Source: Cyrtodaria siliqua
Taxonomy: Eukaryota; Mollusca; Bivalvia; Adapedonta; Hiatellidae
Direction of reading: 5' to 3'
Length of the DNA: 64,000 nucleotides
Assembly (NCBI GenBank): GCA_037043455.1
Contig: JAWPHD010001235.1
Span: forward strand, 124,001-188,000
Below, in pieces: positions 22,363-34,659 of this stretch (positions are counted from its first letter, which is position 1; each line of letters opens with the position of its first letter). Made by a program: the position numbers and the translations under genes. The notes beneath the pieces were generated by a model, which saw nothing but the letters and a program-made list of their open reading frames with translations, was not told the DNA's origin and did no database searches.

Positions 22363-22710
22363 TGAAGAAGAAGAAGAAGAAAAAGAAGGAAGAATTCTTT
22401 ATAAGAAGAAGCAGAAAAAGAAAAAGAGAAAAGGAAGAACTCTTCCTTCTTCTTCTTCTTCTTCTTCTTCTTCTTTTTCTTCTTCTTCTTCTGATTCTTC
22501 TTCTTCTCAAAGTATAAAGCTTGTTCAAAGTATAAAGCTTCATTTAACAAATATTAAACATAAAAAAAACAGATAATAATTATATATAAATTTAAATAAA
22601 CAAACACTTGTTATAAAAATTTAATAAGAAAAATAAGGAAAAAAAGAAGAAGAAGAAGAAGAAGAAAAAGAAGAGTAATAAGAAGAACATGATGAAGAAA
22701 AAAAAGAAGA
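22363..22710. repeat. GAA/TTC microsatellite in inverted arrangement
   Basis: Purine-rich (gaa)n and (gaaaaa) runs (22363-22437) are followed by (ttc)n (22440-22505), then a second (gaa)n run at 22644-22700. The two halves can pair as a long hairpin. Lys- and Leu-rich reading frames on both strands come from the repeat. Confidence 0.85.
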
Positions 22711-23302
22711 CTCGCAATGAGACAATACATTACAAGACAATTACAGCGCAACATAATTATGAATCCTTAGATGAAGAAGGCAACCAGAGTATTTTCCATA
22801 TCCATCGCATGTCCCTCGGCTGACACAGTTGGAGTGCTGACTGACCTCTATTCTACAGATACTTTTCGCCACAACTTCAAATGCATGGCAAGTCTGTTCG
22901 CATAGAATGCAGCTTTATTCCTCTTGAAGTCGGGGCCGAGCCAATGTGCTTGTCCATTGCCGTTCCTTGTCCGCGTGCTTGTCCAGAAGTGACGTTCACC
23001 ATTTTCACCCAGCACGCTGTTTTTCTGCAGTTCCCCTCGATATATTTTTTGTGTTTTTCTCCATTTTAATTTTAAGATCCCCGGTGTAGCAAGACATGAA
23101 ATAAATACCTTGTAGCATTTAGACTCCTTTTGGGGGACATAAAGCAGATAAAATGATGACATTTTGAAGACAGCAAACAGCAAAAGTACACAAACACTAC
23201 CTACACATGTCACAAGCATCATTTAAGTCTTATGCAATGTTTCTATTTAACGTCTAAGCTAATCAGTCTCTTACATTGATCCTTTTGGAACCTCCATAAA
23301 GG

Positions 23303-23682
23303 CCCTAGACCACCATTATTTTTATATAGGGTTGTTAATAAATACCTACCCGAAGATATCCAATCCTAACTATGCTGGCCATATAACACACACAACGTAG
23401 TATCAGTCATGCCCAGTGCAACACAAAAATGGGCCTTAGATGATTCGCTGACCTGCTTTTTTCCCCCAATATATTTTCCAAACTGAAAGTAAACGCCTTC
23501 TTTTTGAATTCTGAGGTCAAAATACCAAAGTACTCTTCAAACTGTGCTTCGCAAAAAGTGGTGCAGCATGTCCAGATTACCTTCAATTTTCATGCGGTTT
23601 TCGCTAGAAGCAAGTTAAATGTTTCCGAAATAGAGGAAAACATTCAATACATACCAGCCCTGTGTCTTTCACCATTCCTATG
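23303..23682 (+). repeat. 379-bp dispersed repeat, copy 2
   Basis: Second copy of the segment at 18715-19093. It starts ccctagaccaccattattt and ends ctttcaccattcctatg. A Penelope RT fragment begins about 200 bp downstream. Confidence 0.8.
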
Positions 23683-23889
23683 CTTCCACGGCCTTCTACT
23701 TAAAATTTACGACACCTTAAGTTCCAGCAGACAAAGCTTCCAACAATATAATTATTGTCTGACGACTACATTATATCAGTACTTTAAATGCTGAGCTAGC
23801 GAGCACTTCTGCTTATCTAACTACACCTCTGCTGGAGACGGACATTGTTTCCCATCATTTGTTCTTTATGGACTATAAAGGTTTCTGTA

Positions 23890-24090
23890 ATTAGTACGCA
23901 GACGAAGCTCCCTACAATGTACTGGATACCCAAACTTCACAAAATTCCTTACAAAGCACGTTTTATCGCAAATTCTAGTTCATGTACCACGACCAATATA
24001 TCAACTATTGACTTCCTGACTTTCCGCGATTAAAGAACATATTGTAAAATATTGCGGGAAGGCCTTCGAGAACTCAGGAATCATACCCTA
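23890..24090 (+). pseudogene. Penelope-like RT fragment
   Basis: PTMYWIPKLHKIPYKARFIA followed by NSSSCTTTNIS is the same RT block as in the 13880-15788 element, with 'TSSCLSAIKEHIVKYC'-like sequence continuing after a frameshift. Only about 70 residues remain. Confidence 0.85.
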
Positions 24091-24309
24091 TTATTGTTAA
24101 GTTCATTACTCTTTTATTTAGGTTTACGTTCAATCAATAATTACTAGGTTAGCACATCCAGTAGGATTTGCAATTGTAATAAATCGACAGTGAAAGCAGA
24201 TATTTTACCTTTCTCACATAACGTGAAGTCTTCACGCGACACCACCCATACAGCAGTAAATATGATCATATCCTTTTTGTAAGCGGCAATCTGATTGGTG
24301 ATTTTAAAA

Positions 24310-24440
24310 GGAAAAAGTATAGGTGCACAGATACTTTTGTGCGCACGCCTAATTATGGGGGGTCAAAGAGAAATTGTAGGTGCACCTGTAAAATTGTATG
24401 TCCATTGCAACTATATATTTTATAGGTGCACCTATAATGA
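24310..24440. repeat. Cluster of AGGTGCACCT palindromes
   Basis: taggtgcac(a/c) occurs three times (about 24319, 24379 and 24421), the last two as the full palindrome taggtgcaccta/tgt. This is the same motif as in the hairpin at 18072-18149. Confidence 0.6.
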
Positions 24441-24619
24441 TTTCACTATAATCTAACACAGCAGTTAAATAATCTATTTATTACATGTTAATGTATATTA
24501 CAAGCCAGATGTTTTAGCTTTATTCGACGGTTGACGTCGACATCATCAACACTTTAATGACATCATGACTCAACGTCACAGTAATTATTTTTTTGTTCGT
24601 ATTAATTAATTACTATTTA

Positions 24620-24878
24620 CAGGCCCGTAGCCAGCCTTAAAATCTGACCGCGGTAAATCCCTTTATATGGATGTCCGCCCCAAATCCCACCAGCTTTGTT
24701 TTCTATATGCGATTTCCTGTGTTTAAGTGCATTTTCAATTCGAAGCACGACGTTTTTGTTTTTTTCAATAATTGTTTGTTTTTCGATACTGAAGTTGTTT
24801 ATAGGTAAAGTATGTACATTCCCAAAATTCTACCACGGCAACTGCCTCTCAGTGTGCCTCAGCGTAGCTACGGGCCTG
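24620..24878. mobile_element. 259-bp MITE with ATTTA target duplication
   Basis: It begins caggcccgtagc and ends gctacgggcctg (12-bp perfect TIR). The flanks are ctATTTA on the left and ATTTAgc on the right, a 5-bp target duplication. There is no coding content of note. The termini CAGGCCCGTAGC...GCTACGGGCCTG resemble a widely spread invertebrate DNA-transposon end; superfamily not assigned. Confidence 0.85.
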
Positions 24879-24991
24879 ATTTAGCATGAAATATAGTTAA
24901 ATCATTAAACTTGTATTATTTTGTTTTTCTATAGCTAACTCAAATGAATCTCGATTTGCAATAACTGATTATATAGAGGATTAGGTAATAA

Positions 24992-25112
24992 AACAGTTAT
25001 TTTATGAGGTTTTTTGGAACAGTCAAAACTATTGTCCCTCGGTATCCCAGGTCGTTCCCGATACCTTGGGACAATAGTTTTGACTGTTCCCAAAAACCCT
25101 ATGAAATAACTG
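24992..25112. repeat. 121-bp near-perfect palindrome
   Basis: The arms cagttattttatgaggtttt ... ggaacagtcaaaactattgt and their inverse flank a 13-bp centre (ccaggtcgttccc). Only one or two mismatches are seen (cctcgg versus ccttgg), so it is fairly young. Confidence 0.85.
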
Positions 25113-25306
25113 CGGCCTACGTATGCATAAGCAGTTTAACACAAACACTGCAAACATACCTTGTATGATATGCAATAATGTTGTAGATTAAGAAAAACAT
25201 TCTGAAATAAGATACGGATTTTTCAATTAATTTTTTTTTTAAAAACTTAGTGTACATGCCGTTAAAACTTCTCAAGAGCACCTCTATTAAAAGACCACCT
25301 GCTTTT

Positions 25307-25480
25307 AAGAGACCGCCATTTCAGTTCCCAACTGTATCAGTGTAAGAAGTTTACCTATATTAAGAGACCGCCATTTCAGTTCCCAACTGTACCAGTGTAA
25401 GAAGTTTACCTATATTAAGAGACCGCCATTTCAGTTCCCAACTGTATCAGTTTAAGAAGTTTACCTATATTATGAGACCA
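25307..25480. repeat. 55-bp tandem repeat, three units
   Basis: aagagaccgccatttcagtt begins at 25307, 25362 and 25417, exactly 55 bp apart, with one or two substitutions between units. A partial unit precedes it (aaaagaccacct, 25290) and another follows (atgagaccacct, 25471). Confidence 0.9.
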
Positions 25481-25499
25481 CCTGTGTTAAGAAGACAAA

Positions 25500-26930
25500 T
25501 ATTGTCTTTTCCTTTAGTGATCTTTTAATAAGGTATGAATGTATAATATATCGCTGATATAGTATTTACGTTTCATTGACCTGATTAGGTTTAACATATT
25601 TTATTTAGCATGCTTTTTATAACATAATATTTGTTTGTACACAAAGAAAAAATGGACTAGAACGAAAGAAGGCCACTTATGATGTTTTTTTCGTAAAGTC
25701 TTGATGAACCAATTTATTTATTCAAGTATGCTGACGGTAAATGAAACCGCACCATATGTTTATGCTGTTGGATTATTCGCAAACCATTTGGATTAAACTG
25801 CTGAACCAATATATTTTATTTTAAGTATTTAATCTTGAAACCTAACTTGTCTTACATGTTTATTGGTAGGGTTTTATCACAAGCAGTTACGTAGTTATTT
25901 ACCTTGTCATTTAACATTATTTACCATGGATAATCATAAAAAGAAAACTGTTTCACTACATTTTTACCTGCAATATTCTGTCTCGGAATAAATTCCAATT
26001 AATTTTACTGGCCTTTTTATTGTTTGACTTCTGACAGTATTATGCAATGACTGTTTCCGAGAAAAGTATCTCCTTGTGCGATGTAACTGAAGAAACACGG
26101 AAATACACGTGCATTCCGCGCACGTGCATTTCATAACAACAAGTGGAATGAACTAAATCCAGATATGCACGTAAAACATGTTAAATGTCGACTCGTTTAA
26201 TGGATTATATCATATTTTGTCCAAAATGCCTCAAATTCTAACGTTTAAAAGAATTGTTGTGGTCCGTTTTCATTGACCGTGAGCATATATAATGTCCTCC
26301 TACGGGAAGTAATTAACACATTATTCACATTATTTGACATTTATTTATATTTCGCTATGACCGACTTTTCTCGAAATATAGGTCACGTCCAGTTTAGGTT
26401 ACATGTACTCAATCTTAGCTTCTATGTGTTGGATATTGACCAAACTGTGTGTTCGTCTTTTCAACTAGACATGGTAAACCAATTTCTTGTCCCTGGAGTT
26501 TTCGACTAGACTTGGTAAACCCATTTTGTGTCACGTTGACCTACTTTCTTCGAAATAAACCAGTTTAAGGTACAAGGTCTGAATCTGAATAGTTGGGATA
26601 TTACCAAACTGCTGCATTTATAAACACCTTTTCGTTAAATGCACATTAAAGTTCCCCGGCCATGTTTTGTTTCATGAAAATGTTTATGTTTATTTTAATC
26701 GAAATCATCCGTATCCGCGTGGGTTTTCTATAGCCTACTGGAATTTTGAAATAAAATTAACTATTTATCTGTCTGTGTGTCTGTCTGTCCGTTGAAATTT
26801 GAAATTAAATATTTTCTTAATTATTACAATTTTAAAAGCTCTGCAGAATGAATGTACATTTGGGGCCTAAAAATCAACACAAGTAAGGCCATGATTGCCG
26901 AAAAGGGCAAACGATGATATAAAAATTGAA
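25500..26930. other. Non-coding interval
   Basis: No gene is supported. A short repeated phrase (ctagacatggtaaaccaatt at 26464 and ctagacttggtaaacccatt at 26506) and a (gtct)n run near 26770-26790 are the only structure seen. Confidence 0.5.
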
Positions 26931-27905
26931 CAGGAAAAGTAGCATTCAAGGACGACAGTCAACCACAAACGCACACAGAAACAAAGAACAACTTTCAAGA
27001 TGAATAAAAGGCAAGATAAGACATCGCAAACACACAATGGTTGACAATAGATCTACCGCCTTGGAACGGTCAGTGGCAAAAAAGGCCGTTGTGGGTTTAA
27101 ACCAGCTTCTAGGGTGCACCAAACCTCACTCTTATCCTATTGTCATCCCAATAAAAGGGACAGTGTAAATAAAGATATCCCCGCCAGGTAATAATCTCTA
27201 ACAAACAAGGCAGCATTAATAGGCAATATAAATAAAACACATAAATGATCATGTATATATAATATAAAAGAAAGAAAAACATAGAAAGCAACAAAGTAAG
27301 CACTCATTGACTTGGCAGAAGCCAGAACAACAATAGAATAAACCGTTAAGGGTACAACAAGAGAAGATTAAAGAGAAACATCAAACGCCACCGTCCTATA
27401 CGGATTTAGGTAGACATCATCATAGGATCAACAATCTGTCCGGTCATTGCACATTCAAAGAGGAAAGCATAGTGGCGAAAGGTAAAATGGTCAACCACTA
27501 AACATGCAGTGGGTTGCAAAATGAAAGGGTTTTAACCTCTTTCGATAAACCTTTTAACAAGTTTAATAAAGACTGTATGAAAGTGATTAGGACCAAGGAT
27601 CTTATGAAGTTTGTATATCACTTCACCATATAAGTCAGGTTGTGATAGTCCTTGTCGCAATCTCTCCTGTCATAGATTTTAATAATTTGTTCGTCATTTT
27701 CAATAGAGAGATGTAAATAAATAAGAGAAGCGACATTATCAGAAATGTTAGCTTTGTTGAGTTGAAGTTCCTTAGGACAGATAGTATTAACCATAGAAAA
27801 GAAAGGATTGTCAATGTGCAATATGTCATCCAAATACCGAGGGGTGTCATTAAAGGCTTCAATTACATCTGCATGAGTATCGGATGAAAGACTCAACATG
27901 ACAAA
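26930..27905 (-). pseudogene. Penelope-like element, inverted partial copy
   Basis: Reading the minus strand from 27899: LSLSSDTHADVIEAFNDTPR then YLDDILHIDNPFF and PKELQLNKANISDNVAS, matching the 13880-15788 element. It then jumps (deletion of roughly 200 bp) to YTNFIRSLV and the conserved 3' non-coding region, ending near 26940 in the inverse of gttgactgtcctccttgaat. The left part of RT is missing, i.e. it is 5'-truncated. Confidence 0.85.
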
Positions 27906-29274
27906 TATTTTGAATGGAATTCAATGGGAAATAGTTAAATAATATTAATATTAGAGATTGTGTTGTTTTTTCAAAAGCGGTAACTGGTCATGAACATAAT
28001 GACATTTAGCTCAATATGCGTCATACTGAATGCTAAAACATATAACGTACGTATTTATTCAATTAACAACCCTTGGTTTAAACATATTTTTATTTCCAAT
28101 TAGTACATAAATAGGCTACATTTAATAATATATTAAGTAAAGGAATGGAACGAAAGAAAACTTAAAAAGTTCCTCTCCTTGAACAATCATTATCAATAAG
28201 AAGTGTTAATAATTGCCGGAGCCTCAAGTCTCCGGGCTCCGGGCTCCGGCTATATTTGAGGCTCCGGATATATTTACCCCGGACTCAGACAGCTGCTATG
28301 GATGTTTGGAGTGTATAAACGTCATTTGACTATTCATAAAACAACTGTAATTTAGTAAGAATACCTGGACGCAGTCAAATTGGTATACAGGCATTTTATG
28401 GGTCTTTTACTACTTGAAGTACGAGATACAGAATACAAATTATGATCTGCGCATGCGAGTAGAACTGGTCCTAACTGTTTTTTACTACAAGAATTAGATG
28501 TAAATTTCAGGGATACAGTCTATAAATCTGTTATCGTCATATGAATACAGCTGGTTCCAAATCGGTATCGTCACTGATTATTGTTTGATGTTAAACTTTA
28601 TTAAAGAGACAAACGGCAATCTTGCTTTTTAAAAGCTCGCGGCGCCCCGTTAGTTTTTTCTACATAACTTGCATTTGTTCAGTAATTAATTTTAATTATA
28701 AGAACAATATATTGGAAATTGTGTTTGAATATTACTAATTGTTTGTGTATACAACAATATATGTATCTCTTTTTGGTGCAGTCTGAATTTAAAATGCTCC
28801 ACTGCTACTTATTTTCATGAACTTCTAACCAGATTTCATTAATAAAAAACATCTAACATTAAACGCTTTCTTCTAATATAAATGTACTTTACTATCAACT
28901 GAGATAACCTTCACAAACGCTAATCGTTCAATCCAATTCAATCCATTTGCTATTATATTATCATTAAGTTGTCTTTTTGTTTATAACTATGATTGTCGCA
29001 AGATGACCCTAGTGGTTGGGACTAACTCAGGAAAGAATCAATGTCGGTGACTACATTTACATAAGTTTAATGCATCTTTTAAAATAGGTTAAATAAATAT
29101 ACAAATATCAAGAAAAACAAGCGAATACACAGATGAAATATGAAAAAGAATGTTCTCATGAACGTATAAGACGTTCATAGTATTATCACAAATACTTAAT
29201 GTGTCGACTGACTAGATATGACACTAAAGTGTTGTTGAAGTTACAACAATGTTGATGATCTCAAATGTAACAAA
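27906..29274. other. Non-coding interval
   Basis: AT-rich. A GC-rich snippet at 28210-28260 repeats ctccgggctccgg. No gene or element end identified. Confidence 0.5.
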
Positions 29275-29507
29275 GAATGATGATCTACCGCGGTTTATTT
29301 GATGCGCGAGAGCTCATGAACATGATGCGCGACTCCAATGGTCGGTGATTGTCATCAAAAGCCTTCTAGAAGGGTCACAGACGCGATGAATAACCTCCAC
29401 CGAGGTTGTGGGGTAAAGTTCCTCCAGTGAGGTCTGATGACGAGCCCTCCTCGTGTCGCGGGGGCTGTTGCTCCTATGAGAACCTGACCATATTGTCCAA
29501 AAAAAGG
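29275..29507 (+). repeat. GC-rich ~230-bp repeat, copy 1
   Basis: aatgatgatctacc, gatgcgcgagagctca, gaataacctccaccgaggtt and gtgaggtctgatgacg ... ctatgagaacctgaccat are shared with 37714-37940. It sits about 380 bp upstream of a LINE ORF1-like start, so it may be a LINE 5' region. It could equally be an independent SINE or a structured RNA; no known RNA was recognised. Confidence 0.75.
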
Positions 29508-29887
29508 TCAAGGTCGTAGGCAAAGCAAGCGGTGTGTTAACCTCGGTAGAGAATTTTTTTCTCTGAAGTTTGATTTCAACGAAAGACTATACTTAAAAAT
29601 GCACAAAATACGCATGACTTGCTTGTAGAGGATATAGTTTCTGCGAAATAATGGCTTAATTTTTTGGAAGGAAAGTGGAGATATTGAAAGAACATTTTCT
29701 GTGTACAGTAAGTGGAATGTGACAATAGGCAGGAAATAAGCGTGCAGCGGTGAGTGTAGTGTATATAGTTGTGTAGTAATGGTGGACGTTTCTCTCTTTC
29801 AATAGTGAAATTCGGCGATTTCTTCGATTAGAAGTGAAGAACTTTAGTAAACAAATTTATAGCTAAATACAACGTTTGTTTTTGAAA

Positions 29888-30383
29888 ATGCCACCAAGAA
29901 AGCAATCTGACACTCGCCGTAAGGTAAAGGTAGACAACACCGGAGATCTAGATGAAACAGGTTCGTTGATTACCTCCCCTTCTCATCTCGCTTCCAGCGT
30001 TATTTAAGCAACAGCTAAGCATGGAGACGTTAGAGGCAACTCTACTTTCCTTTGACAAAAAACTGACAAAACTGGCCTCTCAGGAATACATTAAAGCCAA
30101 ATTCAAGCAAATTATAACTGAACAGTTCATATCAAAAAAGTTGAAAGCACTACAGGCGGAAATTAAAGAACAAATTAAAGAGGAGTCGGAGAAGTTGAAA
30201 AAGAATGTAGACGAGCTCAGAACCATAGTGGTGACGCTAGAGGGTACGGTAACGGAGCTGAAGAACAACAAGTCTGATATGGAGTTCCAGATGATAGAAC
30301 GCCTGGAAGGAAAAAAAGAATCTAGCGGAGAGGAACAATGCGAAGCGTCTGGAGAAGGTAAGCACTTTAACAAGCTGGACTGA
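29888..30383 (+). pseudogene. LINE ORF1-like fragment (coiled coil)
   Basis: An ATG at 29888 opens MPPRKQSDTRRKVKVDNTGD. After a stop near 30004 a shifted frame begins METLEATLLSFDKKLTKLAS (30021) and continues as a heptad-like, Lys/Glu-rich coiled coil (EIKEQIKEESEKLKKNVDEL, then LEGTVTELKN) to a stop at 30381. A basic N-terminus followed by a coiled coil is typical of ORF1 RNA-chaperone proteins of LINEs. It lies about 1.8 kb upstream of the L1/Tx1-like ORF2, but joint origin is inference. A gaag|gtaagc donor-like site at 30356 leaves open an exon of a host gene. Confidence 0.5.
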
Positions 30384-30399
30384 TCAGGGGCATGTTATC

Positions 30400-32165
30400 G
30401 CACTACTGGACAATGGTAAATAGATTGTTGTAAACCATAAAATGGATTTAACAAAACAACTGGACGCTTAGAGATTGGATCAATAAGATCACAAAGGTAC
30501 AATAGATCAGATTAATATGTATATATGTTTATAATCTCTGTTGGTCAAATACCGGATATATTGTACGGTATTGAATCCTATAAATATATGTATACTATAT
30601 TATCATTTTGGCGATCGCAATTTATCGTTTGATACAAAAACGTTTATATGCGTTATTTTTATACACCAAACAAATGCAATTCGTATCACACTTCTTTGTT
30701 TACAAAACCGACACATCTGGAAAATGCAGATACTCCAAAAATAACGTGCCGCTCTGATTGGATAACTCAACAATGCAGATACCTCTTAAACATTGATAAA
30801 TGAAAAATCGAGTTAAAATCAGGTCAAAATCCAAATAAATCCATAAAACATTCAGCTGCTTCTAGACGCTTTATGTCCAATCAGTTTATTTAGGAACACG
30901 TGATAATTCCATGTAAACGACTCGGATCAAAATTAATGTAACATGGACGAAAATGTTACGTCAAACTGCTGCTTTCAATTAGGTATGTAGGTTTATTAGT
31001 ATTTATCACACGCGAACAATTTACATTGTTAGCCGTCTACGAATATACGTATATAATTTGTTTAAATACACATTTAGATAAATATTCTGATAATCAATTC
31101 TTCGATACACGAAGGTAAACATTACCTGAAAAAGCATTTGTATGCTGTAAGTGTCACTTAGGCCTACTTAGTTCATGTCATGGATAATATGCAATATATG
31201 TCATAATGTTTCTTGGTCAAGTTTGAGATTTACATATAAGTTTATAATAAGGCAAGTTCACCAGACTCTCGCTTAAACCAGAGAGATTTAAACATATTCT
31301 GGTCAAACTAGTAATAGAAAACTTTATTAATTTAGATAGAATTAATCTAAGTTCTAACCGATATATATATATATTTATTTTTTTAGAATAAGATGCTTTG
31401 TGGTTAATTTGATTACTTTTCAGGAATAAAGACAAAGTCATAACTGCCAAAGAAAGTGTTTCATGTACAGGGTTAGCTACTTCAGCACTATGCAACTAAA
31501 CGTAACAAACACAAATTTACTCCTGTTGCGTCGGTTTTGTATTCACTATACATTATAAAATGTTTCAAATTGGTGTGTGTGTGTTATTTTATTTTAATTA
31601 TAGTTTCACGTCAGTATATAATTACTACTATATTTATTAACGGATAATTAGTAAATTACGACTGTAATTACTAAAACAACTTATCGTATTTGAAAATATA
31701 AAAAATGTGGGACTTAGTTGCCAAATTTGGTACAACAAGAGAGATGGATTTCTCTGTATAAAAGTTTCAGGTACACATAAAGATATTTTTGTCAAATCTT
31801 GTAAATCATTAATTCTATCACAGACCTGTTATCGGACCTAATAGCATACGTAATGGGGACAGTGTTTTAGGAACGGTAGGTTTGTCCGTTTATTTATGGC
31901 TTTGCCTTTGCCATGCATGCTACATTGCACATGTGTGGGTGTGTTTTGTTAAAATAGTGTATAGTCATGATTATCAATTTAATATTTTCCACTTTCTACC
32001 TAACCATTCTAATCTATGTTTGGTAGTCATGCTAAACATTTTTTGTTTTTTATTTCGTTTAAGAAGGAACTGTACATATCTTGGTTTCCCATGTGCTTTG
32101 TATCCAGTTAATTAATATACAAATAGATAATCGTATTACATATTATGTTAAATGACAAATAATGT
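30400..32165. other. Non-coding interval between ORF1-like and ORF2 relics
   Basis: AT-rich and stop-dense. No conserved coding block is visible; if ORF1 and ORF2 belong together, this is inserted or heavily decayed sequence. Confidence 0.45.
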
Positions 32166-33267
32166 TTCCTTAGTCTCAATGAATGTGCAGGGACTGGGTC
32201 ATACTGGTCAATCAAGAGAAGTAGAATTCTTATAATTAATAACTTTGATTTTAAGATAAAGAGTTCCGAAAGTTACAAAGACGGTAATATGTTGATTTTA
32301 AATACAACTATATGCCATAAACATAGTACCCTTATTAATGTATACGCTCCAAATAGAGATAATCCTAGTTTCTTTCGTAAGCTGGGAGAAAAAGTAAAAG
32401 AATCTGATAACCCATGTATAGTTGTTACTGGCGACTTTAACCTTATTTTAAATCCAGATATGGATACATTGAATTAATAATATTAATATAAATAACCCAA
32501 ATGCACGTGATACTGTTTTAGAAGTTATTGTAGAAAATAATTTATTAGATTGCTGGAGAGAACAAAAAAAAACAATATACATGGTTTCGTAGAAATCCAG
32601 TAAAAAAAGCAAGACTAGATTTTTTTCTAATTGCAGATACTTTATATATAGATTTAGATGACGCAAAAATACTCCCAGGTTACCGTACAGACCATACTAT
32701 GATATATATACAATTTGAATTCGGAAAATTTATGAAAGGCAAGTCATACTGGAAATTTAACAACTCTTTATTAAAAGACACAAAATATGTAGACGAAATA
32801 AAAATGATAATAGATAATATTAAAAGGCAATATGCATCGGATATACTGATATGGATATAAGTGAAATTCCGATAAAAAATGTAAACTGATCAGTTATTTT
32901 TTGAGATATTACTATTAGAGATTAGAGGAAAAACGATTGCCTACTCAGCATATAAAAAAAAAGGAAAAAAGTAAGGAAGAATGTGTTTTAAAACAAATAG
33001 AAAAACTTGAAAAAGAAAAGTGACATAAATTATACTTTACCTGAGCAGAAAAAATAAATATATATGAACTCCATAAAAAAATAGAAGGGGCTTTTGTGAG
33101 ATCTAAAGCAAGTTGGATAGATGAAGGGAAAAGATTTCAAGTTATTTTTGCAAATTGGAAAATAGAAATTATGTCTCAAAATATATGAACTCTTTAATAT
33201 CCAAATCAGGGGCTACTTTGAAAACTCAGGAAGAAATTTTGACTCAAACAAAAACACATTATAAAAC

Positions 33268-33648
33268 ATTCTAATACACCCGCACTATATAGCCTAGTTT
33301 AAAATATCTCGTTATATTGAACGATATATCACTGTATGTTTGCAACGTTAGGAGAATAAGCATTGCGCATTCCGCATTGTAACGTATGCAACGTTAGGAG
33401 AGCAAGCAAAGCAATGCGAAAGATTTCAGATGTGTGCGTTATTTTCACATTTTAGGGGTATTAGAATAGAAATAGAACATCGTTTACGGTGAATTATCTA
33501 TAATATATCACGGTTTGTCGTTCAATTGTAAACAATAATTTCACTCGCTCTTCGGGCTCGTGAAGGGCTCGTGAAATTATTGTTTACAATTGAACTCCAA
33601 ACCGTGATATATTAAACGATAATTCACAGTAAACGATGTTCTATTTCT
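33268..33648. mobile_element. Two abutting foldback elements inside the LINE
   Basis: 33268-33467 has inverted ends attctaatac(a)ccc / ggggtattagaat and contains gcaacgttaggaga twice. 33468-33648 is a long palindrome: agaaatagaacatcgtttac ... and its inverse, with inner arms caattgtaaacaataattt and a GC-richer centre (ctcgctcttcgggctcgtga). The host LINE frame resumes downstream (LNVLLKDFKIPKLSENIK). Confidence 0.8.
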
Positions 33649-34567
33649 TAATTATACGAAGCGAAAGAAACAATATATATAGATTTAAATGTTTTACTTA
33701 AAGACTTTAAAATACCAAAACTAAGTGAAAATATAAAACACTCTGTAGAAGGTTCTCTCAGTTATACAGAAATGCTTACTTAATGTATTGAAAAGAATAT
33801 CCAACAGTACAAGCTCAGGTAACACTGGATTTACGGTCGAATTTTATAAGTTTTTCTGGAACAATATTGGTTATTTTTTAGTTAGGACAATAAATTATGC
33901 TTTTTTTAAATGGAGAACTCGGAATATAACACAAACACAATGATTTATAACTTGCATTCCGAAAGGCAACAAAGACATATTGTATTTGAAAAACTGGAGA
34001 CCAATCTCTCTTCTAAACGTTTCTTATAAAATAGCATCAGCATCCATAGCTTTTAGAATAAAAAATGTGTTATGTACTATTATCCATGAAGATCTAACTG
34101 CCTTTTTATCAGGCAGATTTATGGGAACAAATATAAGATTACTGTATGACATACTATTTTATGCCGAGAAATACAACATTCCAGGGTTATTACTCATGAT
34201 TGACTTCGTGACTGCTTTTGAAACGGTATCATGGAATTTCATGACAAAAGTTTTACAATTTTTTAAATTTGGCCTTTCAATTATTAGTTGGATAAAATTG
34301 TTTTACCACAGTATAGAGTCATGTGTTATTGTTAGACTGGTTCTATCTACAAAGAGGTTGTCGTCAAGGAGATTCATTGTCACCCTATACCTGTTCATTC
34401 TGTGTGAAGAAGTATTATCTGTACTGTTAAGAAACAATCCAAATATTAAAGGTATTCATACAGATAATACTGAGTTGTTAGTATCACAATATGCTGATGA
34501 TACCAGTTTGACTCTGGATGGCTCCAAAGAATCACTTCTACATACCATGTTGACATTAAAACTATAT

Positions 34568-34659
34568 AAGTCCAGACTCTATTGTGCCCATCGCGTCAGG
34601 TATACCTTGACGTGTTCGTTGGCGGAGGGACTATAAACCTTAGAATTACACACACACAC
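34568..34659 (+). mobile_element. 92-bp SINE-like retroposon with 15-bp target duplication
   Basis: The insert runs from aagtccagactctattgtgc to an (AC)n tail. It is flanked by identical 15-bp copies of acattaaaactatat (34553-34567 and 34660-34674). Removing insert plus one copy restores the LINE reading LTLKLYAQISGLNINSDKT. A long variable duplication and simple-sequence 3' tail are the marks of target-primed reverse transcription. Related copies lie at 46725-46836 and (3' end only) 48818-48845. Confidence 0.9.

Noticed and set aside
22211..22550. Lys/Arg- and Leu-rich frames
   Set aside because: Products of the GAA/TTC microsatellite.
29430..29480. Hammerhead-ribozyme-like CTGATGA in the GC-rich repeat (also 37868)
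   Set aside because: CTGATGA is followed by a possible stem but no GAAA box or matching stem I/III was found. I also looked around the Penelope 3' regions, where such ribozymes are known in other species, and found no full core.
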